A stretch of 64,000 bases of DNA. It comes from Bradyrhizobium tropiciagri (GTDB lineage: Bacteria; Pseudomonadota; Alphaproteobacteria; Rhizobiales; Xanthobacteraceae). Both the position numbers and the translations under genes were made by a program. The notes beneath the pieces were generated by a model that saw nothing but the letters and a program-made list of their open reading frames with translations, searched no databases and had not been told where the DNA came from. Each line of letters begins with the position of its first letter. Position 1 is the first letter of the stretch. Positions 48,250 to 60,239 of the stretch are shown here, piece after piece. Where the stretch lies: assembly GCF_018130505.1 (NCBI RefSeq), contig NZ_JAFCKH010000013.1, positions 1 to 64,000 on the forward strand, written 5' to 3'.

Positions 48250-49476
48250 ATGCGCATGCGCCGTTCGTTCGAGCCAACCCGCCGCAGTCTTCTCAAGGGC
48301 GCCGCCGGCACCACCGCCTCACTCCTCATCGGTGCGCCCGCCATCGCCCAGAGCAAGAAGGAAATCATCATCGGCAACATCGACGCCTATTCGGGGCCCG
48401 CTGCGGTCTATTCGTCGATCGGCCGGACGCCCGGCGGCTACTTCAAGATGATCAACGAGCAAGGCGGCATCAACGGCCGTATGATCAAGTACGTCACCTA
48501 TGACGACGCCTACAGCCCGGCCAAGACCGTCGAGCAGGCGCGCAAGCTGGTCGAGAGCGACGAGATCGACGTGCTGTTCTCGCCGCTCGGCGCGCCGACC
48601 AATGCCGCGATCATGAAGTACATGAACGCGAAGAAAGTGCCGCACCTCTTCATCGCCTCGGGCGCCACCAAGTTCGGCGACTACAAGAATTTCCCGTACA
48701 CCATGGGTTTCCAGCCCTGCTACCAGATCGAGGGACGGACATTCGCGCAGCATGTCCTCGCGACCCAGTCCGATCCCAAGATCGGCATCGTCTACCAGAA
48801 CGACGATTTCGGACGCGACGTTCTCAAGGGCTTCAAGGACGGGCTCGGCGCCAAGACCTCCGCCATCGTGGCGGAGCTGTCGTATGAGACGGCGGATCCG
48901 ACCATCGACAGCCAGATCGTGCGCTGCAAATCCGCCGGCGCCAACGTGTTCATGAGCATGACCACGCCGAAATTCGCCGCCCAGGGCATCAAGAAGATCG
49001 CTGAGCTGAACTGGCCGGTCGCGCACTACATCGGCAACAACGCCTCTTCCGCCGGTTCGACGCTGAAGGCCGCCGGGTACGACATTTCCAAGGGGATCAT
49101 CTCGAGCGCTTACCTGAAAGATCCCGTCGACGCCGCCTGGGACAGCGATCCCGCGATCCAGAAATGGCGGGCCTTCCTCGACAAATACGACCCGCAGGCG
49201 GCCAAGAACGACATCTACGCGGCGACCGGCTATCTCACCAGCCAGACCATGGTGCAGGTGCTCAAGCAGTGCGGCGACGACGTGTCCTCCGCGAACATCA
49301 TCAAGCAGGCGGCCAACCTCAAGGACGTCGAGTCCGACATGCTGCTGCCGGGCATCAGGATCAACACCTCACCGACCGACTATTATCCGCTCGAACAGCT
49401 GCAACTGGTGCACTTCACCGGCGAACGCTACGAGAAGCTCGGACCGGTGATCGACGGCGGCATCTCGAAGGCTTGA
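48250..49476 (+). CDS. Tat-exported LivK-type ABC substrate-binding protein
   Basis: A 408-residue periplasmic binding protein of the branched-chain amino acid/amide family (Peripla_BP_6). The leader has a twin-arginine signal (TRRSLLKG, Arg11-Arg12) then a hydrophobic segment to PAIAQ. The mature part begins KEIIIGNIDAYSGPAAVYSS and has GGINGRMIKYVTYDDAYSPAKT and IGIVYQNDDFGRDVLKGFKDG. No permease or ATPase genes adjoin it. Being divergent from cynS suggests a nitrogenous substrate, but this is inference. ATG 48250 follows AGGGGAAG; ATG 48256 is an alternative. Confidence 0.9.
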   Translation: MRMRRSFEPTRRSLLKGAAGTTASLLIGAPAIAQSKKEIIIGNIDAYSGPAAVYSSIGRTPGGYFKMINEQGGINGRMIKYVTYDDAYSPAKTVEQARKLVESDEIDVLFSPLGAPTNAAIMKYMNAKKVPHLFIASGATKFGDYKNFPYTMGFQPCYQIEGRTFAQHVLATQSDPKIGIVYQNDDFGRDVLKGFKDGLGAKTSAIVAELSYETADPTIDSQIVRCKSAGANVFMSMTTPKFAAQGIKKIAELNWPVAHYIGNNASSAGSTLKAAGYDISKGIISSAYLKDPVDAAWDSDPAIQKWRAFLDKYDPQAAKNDIYAATGYLTSQTMVQVLKQCGDDVSSANIIKQAANLKDVESDMLLPGIRINTSPTDYYPLEQLQLVHFTGERYEKLGPVIDGGISKA

Positions 49477-49517
49477 TGGCGCGGTTCGCGAGAAGAGACT
49501 GCATCCCACCCACCGCC

Positions 49518-49620
49518 GTCATCGCCCGGCTTGACCGGGCGATCCAGTACGCCGCAGCTTCTCGGTTCAAGCACGACTGCCTCTGGAATACTTCATCACC
49601 CGGTCAAGCCGGGTGATGAC
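49518..49620. repeat. palindromic repeat with 25-bp inverted ends
   Basis: Ends at 49518-49542 and 49596-49620 are inverted copies (23 of 25 bases), each containing CCCGGCTTGACCGGG or its complement. The centre (49543-49595) is unrelated AT-richer sequence. Located between the convergent LivK-type and trmJ genes, it can fold into a long hairpin. Confidence 0.82.
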
Positions 49621-49672
49621 ACCGAACAAGCTGCTTGGCAGTTGAAGCAAACAGACGCCAACACCATCACCG

Positions 49673-50869
49673 TTATCCCTGCTTCAGCTCCGCCTCCAGC
49701 CGCGCCAGCTCGCCGTCGAGATCGCGCTCCACGTCCGCCGCCGGCACGTCGACCACCCGGTAGTCGCGCGCCTCGAGCCATTCGCGGCGCTTGGCGCGGT
49801 CGGCGGCGATGGGCTCGCTCTCGCCGGGATTGATCAGCTCGATAGCGACCCGATGCACGAAGGAGACGAAGTCGGGGATGTGGCGGCCGACCGGGGTCTG
49901 GCGCTTGAACTGACCGGCGAAGCGGCGGTCTTTTGTCAACGCCTGCCACAGGATCCGCTCGGCGTCGGTCGGGTTGCGGCGGAGCAACCGGGCGAGGCCG
50001 CGGACCGTCGAGCTGTTGTCGGCGGTGGCGCCGCCCTGGCCCTGCTCGGCGAGCAGCGCGCGGAGCCGCGTCGCCTGGGCGCCGTCGAGCACCCCGCCCT
50101 TGGCCGGGCCCTTGCGGCCCTCGGCGATCGCCATCACCACGCCGTGCAGCGTGTGCATGTCCTGCTTGGTCGGGTCCATCCGGGTGAAGATGTTACGGAG
50201 GTTCACCAGCATGGTATCGCGCTTCTCCGCCGGGCGCAGGAACTCGACCTTGTCGAGCTCGGCAACCAGGTTGTCGAAGAACGCCTGCATCTGGTGTTGC
50301 GAGGCAGGCTCGGAGCGCTCAGGCATCGCGAACGGCAGCGCGCCCGCGGTCGAGAGCTTGAACCACTCGTAGCCCATCAACAGCACCGCCTGCGCCAAAT
50401 TGAGCGAGGCGAAGCCCGGGTTGACCGGAAAGGTGATGATGCGGTTGGCGAGCGCGACCTCCTCGTTGGTCAGCCCCGACCGCTCCCGCCCGAACAGGAT
50501 GCCGGCACCGCCGCCGGATGCGACATGGCCGACGATCTCGCCGGCCGCGGCCTCCGGCCCGACCACCGGCTTGGCCTGGTCGTGGGCACGGGCGGTGGTC
50601 GCAAACACCAGCGTCAGATCGGCGATCGCCTCTTCGACCGTATCGAACAGCTCGACGGAACCGATGATGTGATCGGCGCCGGCGGCGGCGCGCTCCGCTG
50701 CGATGTTCGGCCAGCCGTCGCGCGGATTGACGATACGCATCCGGCTCAGCGCGAAGTTGCCCATCGCACGCGCGGCCATGCCGATGTTCTCGCCAAGCTG
50801 CGGCTCGACCAGGATGACGACGGGACCGGCAAGGTCGTGCCCTGCCTTGGTCTTGTCGGTGCCGGACAT
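49673..50869 (-). CDS. trmJ: TrmJ-family tRNA methyltransferase fused to a DUF559 domain
   Basis: A 398-residue protein. Residues about 14-165 form a SPOUT methyltransferase (VVILVEPQLGENIGMAARAMGNF; GGGAGILFGRERSGLTNEEVALAN; FPVNPGFASLNLAQAVLLMGYEW), the TrmJ pattern that 2'-O-methylates tRNA position 32. Residues 165-260 are the helical C-terminal TrmJ extension. From about 289 the chain continues into a DUF559 (very-short-patch-repair-like nuclease fold) domain (GLARLLRRNPTDAERILWQAL; VGRHIPDFVSFVHRVAIEL; Asp333 and Glu344). TrmJ proteins usually stop near 250-280 residues, so this is a real fusion. Confidence 0.9.
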   Translation of the reverse strand: MSGTDKTKAGHDLAGPVVILVEPQLGENIGMAARAMGNFALSRMRIVNPRDGWPNIAAERAAAGADHIIGSVELFDTVEEAIADLTLVFATTARAHDQAKPVVGPEAAAGEIVGHVASGGGAGILFGRERSGLTNEEVALANRIITFPVNPGFASLNLAQAVLLMGYEWFKLSTAGALPFAMPERSEPASQHQMQAFFDNLVAELDKVEFLRPAEKRDTMLVNLRNIFTRMDPTKQDMHTLHGVVMAIAEGRKGPAKGGVLDGAQATRLRALLAEQGQGGATADNSSTVRGLARLLRRNPTDAERILWQALTKDRRFAGQFKRQTPVGRHIPDFVSFVHRVAIELINPGESEPIAADRAKRREWLEARDYRVVDVPAADVERDLDGELARLEAELKQG

Positions 50870-51174
50870 CTCACTTCACTTTCTGATTCAACATCTGAAG
50901 AATTTGAATCAGCTTCCGAGGAGACTGATTCAACATCTCATGCCAGCGATCGGCACCGGCTCCGCACCGGATTTGCCCACAGGCAATTTCTCCAAGGAGA
51001 TAACAGGGTTAGCGGCGTTTGCGAAACCTCAACCGGAATCTCGGCGGCACCGGCACCAGGCCGTGTATTGCACGCGCTTTGCCCTCGGATAGGCTATCAA
51101 CCACAACCAAAGCGAAGCTGTAAAGGCGCGGTTGGGACGCCGGTTGAATGGCAAAGTGCCGGGGGAGACGGATC
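50870..51174. promoter_or_regulatory. divergent region between trmJ and the hydrolase, with direct and inverted repeats
   Basis: CTGATTCAACATCT occurs twice (50883-50896 and 50925-50938), and between them TTGAATCAG (50904-50912) is the inverse of CTGATTCAA, so three related half-sites surround the trmJ promoter region. No gene is seen in these 305 bp. Confidence 0.5.
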
Positions 51175-52902
51175 ATGCGGGGCAGATGGACATTGGCGAT
51201 CCTGGGGATCGTCCTGATCGTGGCCGGAGGGCTGCTCGCCTATGTCACCCAGACCGCGGGCGGCATCCTGATCCAGGATGTCCGCTTCAAGGGCGCCAAG
51301 GGCAACACCATGAGCGGCCTGCTCTACATCCCGCCGAATGCGACGCCGCAGATCCCGGTGCCCGGCATTCTCGCCGTTCACGGCTACATCAACTCGCGCG
51401 AGACCCAGGACGGCTTCGCCATCGAGTTCGCCCGCCGCGGCTATGTGGTGCTGGCGCTCGACCAGACCGGCCACGGCTACAGCGACGCGCCCTCGTTCGC
51501 CAACGGGTTTGGCGGGCCCGACGGCCTCGCCTATCTGCGCAGCCTCGAGATCGTCGACAAGGAGAACATCGGGCTGGAGGGCCATTCGATGGGCGGCTGG
51601 ACCGTGCTGGCGGCGGCCGCGGCGATGCCCAACGACTACAAGTCGATCGTGCTGGAGGGCTCCTCGACCGGCAAGCCGTTCGCGGCCGAAGGCACCACGA
51701 ACTGGCCGCGCAACACCGCGCTGGTGTTCGCCCAATATGAGGAATTCCCCGATTTGATGTGGGGCGTCGACCGCGCCCGCGACGTCACGAAGAGCCCGAA
51801 GCTATGGGCGCTGTTCGGCACCCAAGGGCCGGTCGAGCCGGGCAAGGTGTATGGCGATACGGCCGCCGGCACCGCGCGGGTGCTGTACACGCCCGCGATG
51901 ACCCATCCGGCCGAGCACATCTCGTCCGAGGCGATCGGCCATGCGCTGGACTGGTTCGCCGCCACGCTGAAGGGCGGCACGCTGCGCCCGGTCGACGACC
52001 AGATCTGGTTCCGCAAGGAGCTGGGCACGCTGGTTGCGCTGCTCGGCTTCATCGCGCTCGTCATCGGCACCTTCGACGGGCTGCTCGAAGCGCCCGCGTT
52101 CTCCCGCCTGCGGCTGCCCGCGGTCGCCGACGGCACCATGCCGCCGCACGAGGCGGCGGCCGGCCGGCGCTGGACCGCGGCGTTCATCCTGACCGCCTTC
52201 ATCCCGGCGCTGACTTACTATCCGGCCTTTGCCCTGGGCGGCACCTTCGTGACCCCGTCGAAGGTACTGCCGCAGGGCATCACCAACCAGATCCTGGTCT
52301 GGGCCGTCATCAACGGCCTGATCACGCTCGCCCTGATGCGCCTCGCGCCGAAGCGGGCGAGCCGGGGCGGCCTCATCGGACAATCCATCGTGATCGCGGC
52401 GGCCTCGGTCGCCGCCGGCTACGCGGCGCTGTGGCTGGCCGACCTCGCCTTCAAGATCGACTTCAGGTTCTGGATCGTCGCCCTGAAGCTGATGAGCGCG
52501 AAGCAATTCCTCATCTTCCTGATCTATCTGATTCCGTTCACGGCGTTTTTCGTCGTGGCGCTGCACGTCCTGCACCGCAATTTCTCGACCATGGACGCCC
52601 CGCGCGGCGCGCTCTATTTGACCAACATCTTCGCGCTGACCTTCGGCTTCATCGTGCTGCTGGTGCTGCAATACGGCACCCTGTGGCTGACCGGAAAACT
52701 GTTCAATCCGGTCCCGGACCCCGGCTTCGTGCCGCTCTCGACAATCGTCGCGATCCAGTTCGTGCCGCTGCTGGCGATCGTCGCCGTGATCTCGACCTTC
52801 ACCTGGCGGCGGACCGGATCGAGCCTGCCGGGCGCCCTGATCGCGGGCCTGTTCGTGACCTGGTACATCGTGGCCGGGACCGCGACGCAGGCGGCGTTTT
52901 AG
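51175..52902 (+). CDS. alpha/beta hydrolase with C-terminal membrane domain
   Basis: A 575-residue protein. An N-terminal membrane segment (LAILGIVLIVAGGLLAYV) leads to an alpha/beta hydrolase domain to about 290: ILAVHGYINSRETQ (oxyanion loop), VLALDQTGHGYSDAP, nucleophile motif GLEGHSMGGWTVLA and a late His in MTHPAEHIS. The rest (about 295-575) has seven or eight membrane helices, an uncommon pairing. The hydrolase domain should face the periplasm if the first helix is an in-out anchor. The substrate is unknown. ATG 51175 follows GGGGGAGA. Confidence 0.87.
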   Translation: MRGRWTLAILGIVLIVAGGLLAYVTQTAGGILIQDVRFKGAKGNTMSGLLYIPPNATPQIPVPGILAVHGYINSRETQDGFAIEFARRGYVVLALDQTGHGYSDAPSFANGFGGPDGLAYLRSLEIVDKENIGLEGHSMGGWTVLAAAAAMPNDYKSIVLEGSSTGKPFAAEGTTNWPRNTALVFAQYEEFPDLMWGVDRARDVTKSPKLWALFGTQGPVEPGKVYGDTAAGTARVLYTPAMTHPAEHISSEAIGHALDWFAATLKGGTLRPVDDQIWFRKELGTLVALLGFIALVIGTFDGLLEAPAFSRLRLPAVADGTMPPHEAAAGRRWTAAFILTAFIPALTYYPAFALGGTFVTPSKVLPQGITNQILVWAVINGLITLALMRLAPKRASRGGLIGQSIVIAAASVAAGYAALWLADLAFKIDFRFWIVALKLMSAKQFLIFLIYLIPFTAFFVVALHVLHRNFSTMDAPRGALYLTNIFALTFGFIVLLVLQYGTLWLTGKLFNPVPDPGFVPLSTIVAIQFVPLLAIVAVISTFTWRRTGSSLPGALIAGLFVTWYIVAGTATQAAF

Positions 52903-53048
52903 AGCGGCTTCAAAGGCGGTTCTCGGCTAAAAGATGGGCTGAAAGTGCATAACCGGTCCGCTTCCGCCCGCCCCCGGGCGGTGCTATAGCGCGGGGGAAT
53001 CCACCCCCGCCGTCAAAAGCGCGCTATTCCCAAGAGGGCCTCTCCGTC

Positions 53049-54260
53049 ATGGCAAAAATCAAGGTGTCCAACCCCGTCGTCGAACTCGATGGCGACGAGA
53101 TGACCCGGATCATCTGGCAGTACATCAAGGACAAGCTGATCAACCCGTTCCTGGATGTCGAACTGCTCTATTACGATCTGGGCATGGAATACCGCGACCA
53201 GACCAATGACCAGGTGACCATCGATGCCGCCGAAGCCATCAAGAAGGTCGGCGTCGGCGTGAAGTGCGCCACCATCACCCCGGACGAAGCCCGGGTGAAG
53301 GAATTCAACCTGAAGCAGATGTGGAAGTCGCCGAACGGCACCATCCGCAACATCCTCGGCGGCGTCGTGTTCCGCGAGCCGATCATCTGCAAGAACGTGC
53401 CGCGCCTGGTCCCCGGCTGGACCAAGCCGATCATCATCGGCCGCCACGCCTATGGCGACCAGTATCGCGCCACCGACATCCGCTTCCCGGGCAAGGGCAC
53501 GCTGACGCTGAAGTTCGTCGGTGATGACGGCACCGTGATCGAGAAGGAGGTGTTCAAGGCGCCCGGCGCCGGTGTCGCCATGGAGATGTACAATCTCGAC
53601 GAATCCATCACGGAATTCGCGCGCGCCTCGCTCAACATGGGCCTCGCCCGCGGCTACCCGGTCTATCTCTCGACCAAGAACACCATCCTCAAGGTCTATG
53701 ACGGCCGCTTCAAGGACATCTTCCAGGAGGTCTACGACAAGGAGTTCAAGGCGCAGTTCGAGGCCAAGAAGCTGACCTACGAGCACCGCCTGATCGACGA
53801 CATGGTCGCGGCCGCGCTGAAGTGGTCCGGCGGCTACGTCTGGGCCTGCAAGAACTACGACGGCGACGTGCAGTCCGACACCGTGGCGCAGGGCTACGGC
53901 TCGCTCGGCCTGATGACCTCGGTGCTGATGACGCCCGACGGCAAGACCATGGAAGCCGAGGCGGCCCACGGCACGGTGACCCGCCACTTCCGCGAGCACC
54001 AGAAGGGCAAGGAGACCTCGACCAACTCGATCGCGTCGATCTTCGCCTGGACCCGCGGTCTCGGCCATCGCGCCAAGCTCGACAACAATCCGGAACTGGC
54101 GAAGTTTGCCTCGACGCTGGAGAAGGTCTGCGTTGCGACCGTCGAGGAAGGCTACATGACCAAGGACCTCGCGCTCCTGGTCGGCGCCGACCAGCGCTGG
54201 CTCTCGACCACCGGATTCCTCGACAAGGTCTCCGACAACCTCGTCAAGGCGATGGCCTAA
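53049..54260 (+). CDS. icd: NADP-dependent isocitrate dehydrogenase
   Basis: A 403-residue eukaryote-type (subfamily II) homodimeric enzyme oxidising isocitrate to 2-oxoglutarate in the TCA cycle. Motifs: [13 protein letters not shown] at 12, [27 protein letters not shown] (isocitrate Ser/Asn/Arg), [13 protein letters not shown], and [20 protein letters not shown] for NADP near 305. AGAGGG precedes ATG. The DUF3455 gene follows 37 bp later. Proximity to alaS is typical for the genus. Confidence 0.98.
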   Translation: MAKIKVSNPVVELDGDEMTRIIWQYIKDKLINPFLDVELLYYDLGMEYRDQTNDQVTIDAAEAIKKVGVGVKCATITPDEARVKEFNLKQMWKSPNGTIRNILGGVVFREPIICKNVPRLVPGWTKPIIIGRHAYGDQYRATDIRFPGKGTLTLKFVGDDGTVIEKEVFKAPGAGVAMEMYNLDESITEFARASLNMGLARGYPVYLSTKNTILKVYDGRFKDIFQEVYDKEFKAQFEAKKLTYEHRLIDDMVAAALKWSGGYVWACKNYDGDVQSDTVAQGYGSLGLMTSVLMTPDGKTMEAEAAHGTVTRHFREHQKGKETSTNSIASIFAWTRGLGHRAKLDNNPELAKFASTLEKVCVATVEEGYMTKDLALLVGADQRWLSTTGFLDKVSDNLVKAMA

Positions 54261-54297
54261 GGGCCGTCGGCATTGAACCGCAGCAGCGAGCGTGACC

Positions 54298-54801
54298 ATG
54301 ACCCCTCTCCGGAGCGTCACGCTCGCAGCGCTGTTGCTGACCGGGTCGGCGGCGCTCGCCGCCGATCCCCTGCCCACTGCCATCGCGGCGCCGGGCGAAA
54401 CCGCGATGCTCACGGTCCACGGGCTGGGCGCGCAGGTCTATGAGTGCAAGCCGGTCACCGACGGCAGGCTCGCCTGGTCGTTCCGCGAGCCGATCGCCAC
54501 CCTGATCGAGGGCGGCCGGACCGTCGGCCGCCACTATGCCGGCCCGAACTGGGAGCATGTCGACGGCAGCGCCGTCACCGGCCGCACCGCCGCCGAGGCA
54601 CCGGGCGCCACCGCATCGGACATTCCCTGGCTGAAGCTGTCGGTGATCTCCCGCCGCGGCGAAGGCGTGCTGTCCGCCATCAGCACTGTGCAGCGCATCA
54701 ACACCTCGGGCGGCAAGCTCGACGGCGCCTGCGACAAGGCCGGCGCGCTGAAGAGCGTGCCCTACTCGGCGGATTACGTCTTCCTGCGCAAGGGCGGCTG
54801 A
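54298..54801 (+). CDS. DUF3455 exported protein
   Basis: A 167-residue protein with signal peptide (VTLAALLLTGSAALAA) and a DUF3455 domain: GLGAQVYECKPVTDGRLAWSF, AGPNWEHVDGSAVTGR, DIPWLKLSVISRRGEG and VQRINTSGG. Two cysteines (YECK and GACDK) likely pair in the periplasm. Function is not established. A GTG at 54292 is an alternative start. Confidence 0.88.
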   Translation: MTPLRSVTLAALLLTGSAALAADPLPTAIAAPGETAMLTVHGLGAQVYECKPVTDGRLAWSFREPIATLIEGGRTVGRHYAGPNWEHVDGSAVTGRTAAEAPGATASDIPWLKLSVISRRGEGVLSAISTVQRINTSGGKLDGACDKAGALKSVPYSADYVFLRKGG

Positions 54802-54836
54802 CACCAGGGCGTGTGCCCATAAGACTGACGCTGACG

Positions 54837-55139
54837 CTAGAACGCCACGCGACAAATTCGAGCCACGGCGGACGGATGGAGGAGTTCTAGCTGCTCGCCG
54901 ATTCCTGCTGCGCGGCTTTCAGTGAATACTTCAGCCGGATCGCTGAGACTGCACAGATGACCCGCCAGACGATGGACTGCTTCATTGGTTTGCCGGAGAT
55001 AGCCGGCGGGGTCTTCGTCTTCATAATGCGCTCGTCCGAGCATCGTCATTTCCATGATCGCCGTCGCAAGAATCTTCAGGAGTTGCGGACGTGTCGCCAC
55101 GCGCATCCGATCAACTGCCTGTTGCACGTCATCGCTCAT
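54837..55139 (-). CDS. small hypothetical helical protein
   Basis: A 100-residue protein with helical segments (MSDDVQQAVDRMRVATRPQL; LKILATAIMEMTMLGRAHYE; YLRQTNEAVHRLAGHLCSL). No signal peptide, membrane segment or known domain is recognised. It is convergent with DUF3455. Confidence 0.6.
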   Translation of the reverse strand: MSDDVQQAVDRMRVATRPQLLKILATAIMEMTMLGRAHYEDEDPAGYLRQTNEAVHRLAGHLCSLSDPAEVFTESRAAGIGEQLELLHPSAVARICRVAF

Positions 55140-55293
55140 CGTCTTTGCTCCAGGATGGTCGTCTTGAGGACATTATGACGGACTGCTGAGCGCGAACCGG
55201 CTACTGGCCATCGGTCATTCAAGCCAGTTTGATAGCGGAATTAGCTTGCGTTGCCTTGAGTCCTTTTGCACTCTTGGGCACGGAGGTCGATGC

Positions 55294-55572
55294 ATGAAGA
55301 AAATGACCGTCGCGTGCGCTCTCGGAGCGGCCCTGGTGCTGTGCAACCTCGGAACGTCTGGTGCTGAAGCCCGGACGCGGAAGGCACAAGTCGTTCATGA
55401 ACCGAGGAGAGTTATTGTAACGACGCCCCGGCTAGAGCCGACTCCCTGGGATTACAATATTGTTCCACGATACCGTTATCGCGTTGAAGACGACCGCGTC
55501 GATCCATACGGCCCGCCCCTGGTGTCGTCGTGGGTCCGCTATGAGGGATGGCGGTGGCCATACTGGTGGTGA
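55294..55572 (+). CDS. small exported Arg/Tyr/Pro-rich protein
   Basis: A 92-residue protein with signal peptide (TVACALGAALVLCNLGTSGAEA) and a basic, aromatic C-terminal part (VPRYRYRVEDD, YEGWRWPYWW). GGAGG lies 8 bases before ATG 55294. Such small exported proteins with an RYR and WPYWW tail are common in rhizobia; no function is known. Confidence 0.7.
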   Translation: MKKMTVACALGAALVLCNLGTSGAEARTRKAQVVHEPRRVIVTTPRLEPTPWDYNIVPRYRYRVEDDRVDPYGPPLVSSWVRYEGWRWPYWW

Positions 55573-55755
55573 GCAGCGCGCCGAATGCACCTTCGGCTTT
55601 GGGCCAATAGCAGGAGTGGTCCGCGGTGCTTCTCACTGCGGCTCCCTTAGATGCCATTCACCCTTGCGGCGATCGATACCGGGGACGTCCGGTTCTCCTC
55701 GACGAGCCGACGTTCCCGCGATCATGCAGGCCGTCAGCTATGGGCCAGAAGCCGA

Positions 55756-56145
55756 CTAACCAAGTGGCGCGTCAAGGCCGCTCGGCAGGATGACTATGAT
55801 TGCATTCTGTCCTTCCTCGGGATGGCGCGAGATGTGTCCTTTCCCGTGCGTATCCTCGACGAGAACAGCTTTTCCCGCTGGAAGGCGTCGCACCTCTCCA
55901 TCGCTCGTTTCAAATTCCACATGGCCATCCAGCCATATGGCGAGGAGCCGATCCGGCGGCCTGTGGAAACCCACGTCGCGCACCCCGGCGGGGATGTGAG
56001 AAAAACGGATGCGTGACGCTGAGTAAAAGGCCGAAATTTCAAACGGCACTTCGTTGGGAAACGCCGGCTTCATCGTCATCGGGATATCGGCTTCGCCAAA
56101 ATGGGACTCCCCGTCAGGCGTTGCATATATGCGCAGGCACTTCAT
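55756..56145 (-). CDS. cupin-like protein of unknown function
   Basis: A 129-residue protein starting at ATG 56145 with GGAGG upstream (MKCLRIYATPDGESHFGEAD). Likely cupin fold: a GVRDVGFHRPPDRLLAIWLDGH block, FETSDGEVRRLPAGKAVLVEDTHGKGHIS with His near 108. The frame stays open far upstream through the channel gene region, but that part is antisense shadow, and the true start is set by the RBS. Context gives no role. Confidence 0.68.
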   Translation of the reverse strand: MKCLRIYATPDGESHFGEADIPMTMKPAFPNEVPFEISAFYSASRIRFSHIPAGVRDVGFHRPPDRLLAIWLDGHVEFETSDGEVRRLPAGKAVLVEDTHGKGHISRHPEEGQNAIIVILPSGLDAPLG

Positions 56146-56297
56146 CCCCGGCCTCCATTCGCTCCATCTGGCTTGGCATATGGTGTGGCCGCTGTTCGTG
56201 TAATGCAATGTCGGGGTTGGGTCACGAGGCGATATTGCCGGAGTCGGGTCGCGTGTCCGCTTCGCCCTCGAAAGCGGGCGTCCTCGCGAGTACACCG

Positions 56298-57551
56298 CTA
56301 ATCCCGGTTGCCGCCGTCGGTCTCGACCGGCTCGGCTTGCGCGATCTCCGCGGGCGCGACATCGCCGCCGTCGGTCGCGACGGTGTCGGCGAGCCGCGCT
56401 TCCGCGGTTTCCTTGACATGCGCGGCGAGCGCCGGCATGCGCTCGATCAAGGCGTGGAAATCCTGCGCGTCGAGCGCCAGCAGCCGGGTCTTGCGCAACG
56501 CCGTCACGGTGCCGGAACGCTTGGTCCGGCGCAGCAGCGCGATCTCGCCGAAGAAGGCGCCGTCGGCCATCCGCACCCGCTGGCTCGGCAGATCGATCTC
56601 GACCTCGCCGGCGGTGATGAAATACATCGACGCGGCGGCCTCGCCGCGCCGCACCAGCACCTCGCCATGCTCGATGGTCTGCGACCGCAACAGCCGCATG
56701 ATGTCGGCGATTTCGGACGCGCCGAGGCGGGCGAACAGCGGCACTCGCGCCAGCATGCCCCAGGTGACGACGAAATCGCGGCGGCGGACCTCCTCGGCGA
56801 AGGCGGTCGAGACGATCGCCACCGGCAGCGCGATCATCGCAAAGCCGACCACGATGGCGAACACCGTGACGATGCGCCCGAGCGGCGTCACCGGCACGAC
56901 GTCGCCATAGCCGACGGTGCCGAGCGTCACGATCGCCCACCACATCGCCTGCGGCATGGTGCCGAACTTGTCGGGCTGCACCTTGTGCTCGATGGCATAG
57001 AGCAGCGACGCGAACAGCAGCACCGCGCCGGTCAGGATCACGAGGCAGCCGAACAGCGTCCGCCGCTCGGCGTGCAGCGCCGCCAGCAGCGAACGCAGCG
57101 CCGGCGAATAGCGCACCAGCTTGAGGAACGGCAGCATGCCGAACAGCACCAGCGCGGTCTTGTCGCCGATCACGAGAGCAATGGCCGATGGCAGGAAGGC
57201 GGCGAGATCGATCAGGCCGAGGGCCGAGAGGGCGTAGTCCAGCCGGGCCCGCAGCGGGCTCACGTCGCGCAGCGAATGGCCGACCACGCTCCACAGCCGC
57301 GCCGCGTATTCCAGCGCGAAGGCGATCACCGCCACGACCTCGATCGTCGTCAGCAGCGCGCCGAATTGCGCCTCGATGTCGGGCTCCGAGGCGAGGATCG
57401 CCGCCAGCACGTCGACGGCGACGATGGCGACGATCAGCCGGGCAAAATGCGAGCCACCGGAATGAGGCAGGTCATCGCGTTCGAGCAGTTCGTAGAGACG
57501 ATCCCGCAGCTCCGGGCCGCTGCGCCTGCGCTTGCCCGGAACCGTGGTCAC
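56298..57551 (-). CDS. cyclic-nucleotide-gated potassium channel (MlotiK1-like)
   Basis: A 417-residue six-helix ion channel. Membrane helices S1-S6 lie in about 38-260, with the selectivity filter TVGYGD at 212-217. A C-terminal cyclic-nucleotide-binding domain spans about 278-390 (VLVRRGEAAASMYFITAGEVEIDL; FFGEIALLRRTKRSGTV). The phosphate-binding cassette FGEIALL...R-S-G-T-V is intact. The order and length match the Mesorhizobium MlotiK1 channel. The start is GTG 57551 preceded by GGAGAGG, 15 bp after the alaS stop, so it may share its transcript. Confidence 0.94.
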   Translation of the reverse strand: MTTVPGKRRRSGPELRDRLYELLERDDLPHSGGSHFARLIVAIVAVDVLAAILASEPDIEAQFGALLTTIEVVAVIAFALEYAARLWSVVGHSLRDVSPLRARLDYALSALGLIDLAAFLPSAIALVIGDKTALVLFGMLPFLKLVRYSPALRSLLAALHAERRTLFGCLVILTGAVLLFASLLYAIEHKVQPDKFGTMPQAMWWAIVTLGTVGYGDVVPVTPLGRIVTVFAIVVGFAMIALPVAIVSTAFAEEVRRRDFVVTWGMLARVPLFARLGASEIADIMRLLRSQTIEHGEVLVRRGEAAASMYFITAGEVEIDLPSQRVRMADGAFFGEIALLRRTKRSGTVTALRKTRLLALDAQDFHALIERMPALAAHVKETAEARLADTVATDGGDVAPAEIAQAEPVETDGGNRD

Positions 57552-57566
57552 GATGATGCCTCTCCG

Positions 57567-60239
<2,673 letters not shown>

